In this document: in pieces, positions 1-3,693 of the stretch
Position numbering within the stretch: position 1 is the stretch's first letter
Layout: the number at the start of each line of letters is the position of its first letter
From: an uncultured Collinsella sp.
GTDB lineage: Bacteria; Actinomycetota; Coriobacteriia; Coriobacteriales; Coriobacteriaceae
DNA length: 7,793 bases
Assembly: GCA_900755005.1 (NCBI GenBank)
Contig: CAAEEX010000083.1
Coordinates: forward strand, 1-7,793
Direction of reading: 5' to 3'
The notes under the pieces: model-generated
Database searches by the model: none
What the model was told of the DNA's origin: nothing
The model's input: the letters and a program-made list of their open reading frames with translations, nothing else
Position numbers and translations under genes: made by a program

Positions 1-6
1 AGACAT

Positions 7-83
7 TGCGGGGTGGAGCAGTCTGGTAGCTCGCCGGGCTCATAACCCGGAGGTCGTAGGTTCAAATCCTGCCCCCGCGACCA
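7..83 (+). tRNA. Initiator tRNA-fMet (anticodon CAT)
   Basis: This is a full cloverleaf of 77 nt with an encoded CCA end. The acceptor arms are 7-13 and 73-79, the D stem GAGC/GCTC is 16-19 and 29-32, the anticodon stem CCGGG/CCCGG is 34-38 and 46-50 with anticodon CAT at 41-43, and the T stem is 56-60 and 68-72. Three marks identify it as the initiator rather than the elongator Met tRNA. The anticodon stem has three consecutive G-C pairs next to the loop, the D stem has an A-U pair at the position called 11:24, and the first acceptor position is not a Watson-Crick pair. Here that position is U1 opposite G72, whereas E. coli has C1/A72. The role is to carry formyl-methionine to the P site at start codons. 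Confidence 0.97.
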
Positions 84-92
84 AGAACTTGC

Positions 93-122
93 AGCTCGTC
101 GGCCTAGCCGGCGAGCTTTTTT
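93..122 (+). terminator. Intrinsic terminator of the tRNA-fMet gene
   Basis: An 11-bp stem (93-103 with 107-117, one G-T wobble at 99/111) closes a 3-nt loop and runs straight into a T tract at 117-122. It lies only 9 nt past the CCA end, so the tRNA is probably the last or only gene of its transcript. Confidence 0.9.
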
Positions 123-171
123 GTTATTGCGGGACTGTGTTTTCGGTCCAATTCTCGGCCTCTCAAACAAA

Positions 172-228
172 ATCTCGATCTGTAACATCTAGACCCGATT
201 TGGGCGGCTAGGTGTTACAGATCGAGAT
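172..228. repeat. Palindromic repeat unit 1
   Basis: A perfect 16-bp inverted repeat (172-187 with 213-228) surrounds a 25-nt centre. The centre itself can fold further: 188-192 with 208-212 (one G-U) and CCC 194-196 with GGG 202-204. The arms share the core CTGTAACA/TGTTACAG with units 2 and 3. No T tract follows, so it does not look like a terminator, and no coding potential is evident. It could be a REP/BIME-like element, a MITE-like element or a protein-binding palindrome; the sequence alone does not decide. Confidence 0.8.
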
Positions 229-253
229 ATACCGGTGGGTTGGGTCCCGTTTG

Positions 254-308
254 TCTAAATCTGTAACACGAGGGACGGATTTTGCCGAGTTGTTGTTATA
301 GATTGAGA
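254..308. repeat. Palindromic repeat unit 2 (degenerate)
   Basis: The arms are 254-268 and 294-308 around a 25-nt centre, the same centre length as units 1 and 3. The arms have one mismatch (A257/G305) and one G-T wobble (263/299). The 3' half of the centre (GAGTTGT, 287-293) is shared with unit 3. The left flank GTTTGTCT (249-256) also matches unit 3, but the right flank has diverged, so the outer stem is lost. Confidence 0.75.
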
Positions 309-327
309 TTTTCTAGCAGGCGGGTTT

Positions 328-394
328 GGTTTGTCTCGATCTGTAACAGTAAGACCCGGTTTTGCTGAGTTGTTGTTACAGATCGAGACAAACC
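328..394. repeat. Palindromic repeat unit 3 (longest, perfect arms)
   Basis: A perfect 21-bp inverted repeat (328-348 with 374-394) surrounds a 25-nt centre. It is the best-preserved of the three related units, whose arms begin at about 172, 254 and 334, a spacing of 80-82 bp. Very short apparent reading frames starting within this unit share no recognisable protein features and are best read as noise. Confidence 0.82.
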
Positions 395-448
395 GACAGG
401 CCGCCCCGCCCCATCCAGCTGCCGCTACCTGCTATCCGCCGATTTCCG

Positions 449-478
449 TTGCGCTGCCGTACTCCCATGCCATATCCT
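449..478 (+). promoter_or_regulatory. Weak sigma-70-like promoter candidate for the oxidoreductase gene
   Basis: TTGCGC (449-454) and TATCCT (473-478) are separated by 18 nt. They match the -35 and -10 consensus only partly. Use of this site would give a leader of roughly 45 nt before the start codon at 531. The gene needs its own promoter because the tRNA terminator lies upstream, but this assignment is weak. Confidence 0.25.
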
Positions 479-530
479 CTAGACAACTACGCGGCAACAT
501 CGCCGCCGCGCCTACAAGAGAGGAATATCC

Positions 531-2561
531 ATGACCGCACCTGCATCCAAGCTGCTCCAGCCCATTACGGTTGGCCCCCTTGAGCTCAAGAACCGCATTA
601 TGTTCCCGCCGCTGACCACCGGCTACGAGGAGCGCGACGGTTCCATCGGCGAGCGTAGCCTGGCCTTTTACGAGCGCCTGGCCCGTGGCGGCGTGAGCTA
701 CATCGTCATCGGCGACGTTGCTCCCGTTATGACCGCAAGCCCCACGCCCAAGTTAGCGACCGACGCCCAGATCCCCACGTTTAAGGCGCTGGCCGACGCC
801 GTTCACAAGCACGGCGCCAAGGTCGCGCTGCAGCTGTTCCACCCCGAGTACGACGTGCCCGGCGTCGGCCGCATGGTCATGGGTTCCATGGCCGCCGCCA
901 AGGCTGCGCAGGAGGCCAAGGCCGCCGGCGACGAGGAGACCTTTGCCGCCAAGATGGCCGAGTCCAACGAGATCCGCAAGCAGGCCTACGCCAAGTTGCA
1001 CCACGATATGCAGCACTTTGTGAACGAGGCGAGCGTGGAGCAGCTCACCCAGATCAAGGAGGCCATCGCCGCCTCGGCCGCTCGCGCGCAGCAGGCCGGC
1101 ATTGACGCCATCGAGGTCCACGGCGACCGCTTGGTGGGTTCGCTATGTTCGGCCATCCTCAACAAGCGTACCGACGAGTACGGCGGTTCGTTCGAGAACC
1201 GCGTTCGCTATGCGCTCGAGGTCGTCGCCGCCATTAAGGAGGCCGCGCCGCAGCTGATGGTGGAGTACAAACTGCCCGTGATCATGGAGAACCCCGACGG
1301 CACGCCGCGCGGCAAGGGTGGCCTGCAGCCCGACGAGGCCTGCGAGTTCGCCAAGCTGCTCGAGGGCGCGGGCATCGACATGATCCAGGTTGCGCAGGCC
1401 AACCACACCGGCAACATGGGCGACACCATTCCGCCCATGGGTGCCATGCCCTACAACTGGACGCTGCCGGTGGCCGAGCGCGTCAAGGCCCTGGTCTCCG
1501 TGCCGGTGGCCACCGTCGGCCGTGTTGTCTCGGTCGAGGCCGGCGAGAAGATTCTGGAAGACGGCGCGGCCGACATCATCGCCTATGGCCGCTCGCTCAT
1601 GTGCGACCCCGACATTGCGCTGAAGGCTGCCACGGGTGAGCCCATTCGCGAGTGCCTCAACTGCAACAAGGGCTGCGTCGATGCGATTCAAAACCGCAAG
1701 TACATCTCGTGCGTGCTCAATGCCGAGAACGGCGACGAGGCGACCGTCGCCATTAAGCCGGGCGAGGGCGACAAGAAGGTCACCGTGGTGGGCGGCGGCA
1801 TCGCCGGCCTGGAGGCCGCACGCGTGGCGGCCAAGCGCGGCTACGATGTGACCGTCTACGAGGCGAGCGATCATCTGGGCGGCCAGATTGTGCTGGCGGC
1901 CGCGCCTCCGCGCAAGGACGAGATCATGCGCTCGGTCGAGTATTACGAGAAGATTCTGCCCGGCCTGGGCGTGAAGGTTGAGCTCAACCATGCCGCTACC
2001 GCTGAGGACCTCAACGCCGCCGACGCCGCGATTGTGGCTGTGGGCGCGCACGACGTGGTCATCCCCGTTCCGGGCGCCGACTCGGACAAGGTCGTCTCGA
2101 GCTGGGACGTGCTGGCCGGCAAGGTGGAGCTCAGCGGGCGCGTCGCCGTCATTGGCGGTGGCCTGGTGGGCACCGAGACTGCCGAGTACCTGCTGCAGCG
2201 CGGCTGCGAGGTGGCGATCGTCGAGATGCTCGACAAGATTGCCGCGGGCGAGTCCGAGACCATTCTGCCGCTGATCATGAGCGACTTCGCCGCCCACAAC
2301 GTGGAACAGCACGTTAAGACCCGCCTGACCGCCATTACCGACGAGGGCGTGGAGGCCGTGCACACCACCGAGGACGGTGCCGAGGAGCCGGTGAAGATCG
2401 CCTGCGATTACGTGGTGATGGCCGTGGGCTCCAAGGCCAACGCGTTTGACCTGGATGGCGTGACGGTGCCCGTGACCTGCGTGGGCGACTGCTCGGGCGA
2501 GCGCACCGCCGACATCGCGAGCGCCATTCGCACGGCGTATCACGCGGCCAACGAGCTGTAG
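531..2561 (+). CDS. NADH:flavin oxidoreductase with Fe-S cluster and FAD/NAD(P) domain (2,4-dienoyl-CoA / 2-enoate reductase-like)
   Basis: This 676-residue cytoplasmic enzyme has the three-part build of 2,4-dienoyl-CoA reductase (FadH), BaiCD/BaiH and 2-enoate reductases. Residues 1 to about 365 form an Old Yellow Enzyme TIM barrel that would bind FMN, with LKNRIMFPP near the start, QLFH at 101-104, NKRTDEYGG following H197, and a phosphate-binding end (VGR 329-331, YGRSL 352-356). Cysteines 375, 378, 382 and 394 (C-x2-C-x3-C-x11-C) fit the family's [4Fe-4S] cluster. A Rossmann GGGIAG at 421-426 suits FAD, GGGLVG at 542-547 suits NAD(P)H, and VGDC at 651-654 is the C-terminal FAD motif. Such enzymes reduce C=C bonds of unsaturated acids, CoA esters or steroids; the substrate here is unknown. 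Two oddities are an Ala/Lys/Glu-rich insertion at about 118-165 and no G-Y-L active-site tyrosine in the HGDRLVGS region (197-204). The start is supported by AGAGAGGA at 517-524. It is transcribed alone, with hairpins directly after the stop. Confidence 0.9.
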   Translation: MTAPASKLLQPITVGPLELKNRIMFPPLTTGYEERDGSIGERSLAFYERLARGGVSYIVIGDVAPVMTASPTPKLATDAQIPTFKALADAVHKHGAKVALQLFHPEYDVPGVGRMVMGSMAAAKAAQEAKAAGDEETFAAKMAESNEIRKQAYAKLHHDMQHFVNEASVEQLTQIKEAIAASAARAQQAGIDAIEVHGDRLVGSLCSAILNKRTDEYGGSFENRVRYALEVVAAIKEAAPQLMVEYKLPVIMENPDGTPRGKGGLQPDEACEFAKLLEGAGIDMIQVAQANHTGNMGDTIPPMGAMPYNWTLPVAERVKALVSVPVATVGRVVSVEAGEKILEDGAADIIAYGRSLMCDPDIALKAATGEPIRECLNCNKGCVDAIQNRKYISCVLNAENGDEATVAIKPGEGDKKVTVVGGGIAGLEAARVAAKRGYDVTVYEASDHLGGQIVLAAAPPRKDEIMRSVEYYEKILPGLGVKVELNHAATAEDLNAADAAIVAVGAHDVVIPVPGADSDKVVSSWDVLAGKVELSGRVAVIGGGLVGTETAEYLLQRGCEVAIVEMLDKIAAGESETILPLIMSDFAAHNVEQHVKTRLTAITDEGVEAVHTTEDGAEEPVKIACDYVVMAVGSKANAFDLDGVTVPVTCVGDCSGERTADIASAIRTAYHAANEL

Positions 2562-2573
2562 TTGAACATCGCG

Positions 2574-2611
2574 GCCGGGCGGGACGGTAGCACGGATCCG
2601 TCTCGCCCGGC
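2574..2611 (+). other. GC-rich hairpin after the oxidoreductase stop
   Basis: A 14-bp stem (2574-2587 with 2598-2611, one G-T wobble) with a 10-nt loop begins 12 nt after the stop codon. No T tract follows, so alone it is not a typical terminator. It may protect the mRNA 3' end or act together with the terminator 26 nt downstream. Confidence 0.6.
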
Positions 2612-2636
2612 TGCGTCCCGTCGGGTGTCAACCGGT

Positions 2637-2677
2637 GCGGGGCCTGCAAGCGCAGCAGGCCCCGCCCTTTTTGTTTT
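2637..2677 (+). terminator. Strong intrinsic terminator of the oxidoreductase gene
   Basis: A perfect 11-bp GC-rich stem (2637-2647 with 2655-2665) and 7-nt loop are followed by CC and a T-rich run (2668-2677, TTTTTGTTTT). It closes the transcript of the upstream oxidoreductase gene. Confidence 0.88.
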
Positions 2678-3001
2678 GCTCCGGTGGATGGCAATGCGCG
2701 GTAATCATGAGGAGTAAGGACGTCTACTGCCTTGCCGATTACTCAAAATTATTGGGGGAGGGGTTAATAACTATATCCTCTATGCCAAAGGACATAAAGA
2801 GATGCCAATTTTGTTGACAAGCGAATGACGATTAGCTGCGAGCCAGCTACCAGCGTAAATAATCGATAAAGAAATGTCGTAAATTGGTGCCAAATGCCCA
2901 GATAACACCGCGTCTATTTTAATTAACTGCTTTGAGCAAACAGTAAAATGCTACTATCTAACTTGCACGTAAGAAAGCAGATTAACGGTTAAGGCTAAGA
3001 A
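2678..3001. other. AT-rich intergenic region without a convincing gene
   Basis: About 320 bp with visibly lower GC than both neighbours. The only forward reading frame (ending at 2817) would begin inside the upstream terminator, or at ATG 2707 for 36 codons. It has no recognisable motif and I do not call it. Small dyads are present: TAGCTG/CAGCTA (2833-2838 with 2844-2849), TTGGTGCCAA (2884-2893) and TTAACGGTTAA (2982-2992). The last overlaps the ribosome-binding area of the next gene. The lower GC may mark imported DNA brought in with the helix-turn-helix gene. Confidence 0.6.
2949..2957 (+). promoter_or_regulatory. Possible extended -10 promoter for the helix-turn-helix gene
   Basis: TGCTACTAT combines an extended TGn element with a 4/6 match to TATAAT. 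A TTGAGC at 2932-2937 lies 14 nt upstream, too close for a normal -35. Transcription would begin about 40 nt before the gene. The assignment is weak. Confidence 0.3.
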
Positions 3002-3406
3002 GTGGCAGGTATGTCGGAAGCAACTAGGACTCGCACGCATGCGCCCGAGGTTAGGCAGCGCGCCGTCGAGATCCTCCAAGAGGGGGTCGGTCATCGCGCC
3101 CTCGCCGCGGAGCTTGGCATTCCCCAGGCCACGGCTCGTCAGTGGGCCCGCGCGTATGCCGTAGGCGGTGCCGACGCCGTTCTCAACGCCGGTTCGCATC
3201 ATCACACCTATTCGTACGAAGTTAAGCTCGCCGTGGTCAAGGACCGCTTGGAAAACGGCTTAACGGTTCGCGAGGCCATGATCAAGCACAAGATTCCCAG
3301 CGAGTCTTCGGTCAAGGCTTGGTGCCGCCAGTATCGCGAGAGCGGTGAGTCCGCGCTGGTTGATAAGCCGCGCGGTCGCAAGCCGCGCGTTAAAAAGGCG
3401 GAATAG
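3002..3406 (+). CDS. Double helix-turn-helix protein, IS3/IS150 OrfA-like, stand-alone
   Basis: This 134-residue basic DNA-binding protein carries two helix-turn-helix units. The first spans about 15-60 (EVRQRAVEILQEG, then LAAELGIPQATARQWARAY). The second spans about 70-115 (YEVKLAVVKDRLENG, then MIKHKIPSESSVKAWCRQY). This tandem layout and the basic AT-hook-like end (PRGRKPRVKK) are typical of OrfA of IS150-group IS3 elements, which binds the element's ends. No OrfB with a DDE transposase core follows and I found no flanking inverted repeats. A terminator starts 13 nt past the stop, so this is either a remnant OrfA or a domesticated regulator. The GTG start at 3002 is favoured by TTAAGG at 2989-2994, 7 nt upstream; ATG 3011 is an alternative with a poorer ribosome site. 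The dyad TTAACGGTTAA at 2982-2992 overlaps that site and could be an autoregulatory operator, which is speculative. Confidence 0.8.
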   Translation: MAGMSEATRTRTHAPEVRQRAVEILQEGVGHRALAAELGIPQATARQWARAYAVGGADAVLNAGSHHHTYSYEVKLAVVKDRLENGLTVREAMIKHKIPSESSVKAWCRQYRESGESALVDKPRGRKPRVKKAE

Positions 3407-3418
3407 CGAACGGGATGG

Positions 3419-3445
3419 TGCGCCCACAGGGGCGCATTTTTCTTG
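3419..3445 (+). terminator. Intrinsic terminator of the helix-turn-helix gene
   Basis: TGCGCCC (3419-3425) pairs with GGGCGCA (3430-3436) around ACAG, followed by TTTTT at 3437-3441. It begins 13 nt after the stop codon and separates this gene from the hydrogenase operon. Confidence 0.82.
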
Positions 3446-3693
3446 CCGCGCCAACTTTTTGGACCGTCGTGAGCCTACTGGAACATCCTCCAAAGTGGTT
3501 AATAAACCGCACGCAGTGGCCCGTGCGCCCGCCGCCGCGATAGGGGGAGCGTCGCCTCTCTGCTCCAAAGCGGACAGACTCGTTACCCCGTACGCCTAAA
3601 ACTCCCCAGTTGACCGAAAACCTGCCACCGCAACCCCGTAATTGAGCTATAACGTTAAACAATTGCAGCGTTTTTGCATGGTGGAGTGATGGT
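3446..3693 (+). promoter_or_regulatory. Leader / promoter region of the hydrogenase operon
   Basis: This gene-free stretch must hold the operon promoter, because a terminator lies just upstream. A good -10 match, TATAAC (3648-3653), has no clear -35 at 16-18 nt, which would suit an activator-dependent promoter. AATTG (3640-3644) and CAATT (3660-3664) form an inverted repeat around it. Upstream are GGTT-AATA-AACC (3497-3508), a 6-bp hairpin CGCACG/CGTGCG (3508-3513 with 3522-3527) and GGAGC/GCTCC (3546-3550 with 3562-3566). I see no match to a known riboswitch. The start codon at 3694 is preceded by GGAG at 3683-3686. Confidence 0.45.

Noticed and set aside
172..394. The three palindromes considered as a CRISPR array.
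   Set aside because: The repeated parts are long self-complementary hairpins that vary between copies, the 25-nt centres of units 2 and 3 are similar to each other, and no cas gene is visible.
331..583. Short + strand frames across the third palindrome and the oxidoreductase start.
   Set aside because: They overlap a noncoding repeat and the start of a real gene and encode Pro/Arg-rich sequence without a plausible ribosome site.
1143..2543. A 466-codon open frame on the minus strand inside the oxidoreductase gene.
   Set aside because: Same antisense effect: fully inside a recognised gene, unusual His/Gly/Ala/Leu-rich composition, no motif.
2635..2817. A 60-codon frame, or 36 codons from ATG 2707, after the first terminator.
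   Set aside because: The longer version starts inside a terminator stem and the shorter one has no recognisable domain. A decayed fragment of a former gene cannot be excluded.
2814..2842. A perfect TTGACA (2814-2819) as a -35 element.
   Set aside because: No acceptable -10 lies 16-18 nt downstream; that position falls inside the dyad at 2833-2849.
3507..3527. GCCACTG on the minus strand, resembling the cobalamin riboswitch box.
   Set aside because: The other conserved boxes of that riboswitch are missing around it and no minus-strand gene follows, so the heptamer looks coincidental.
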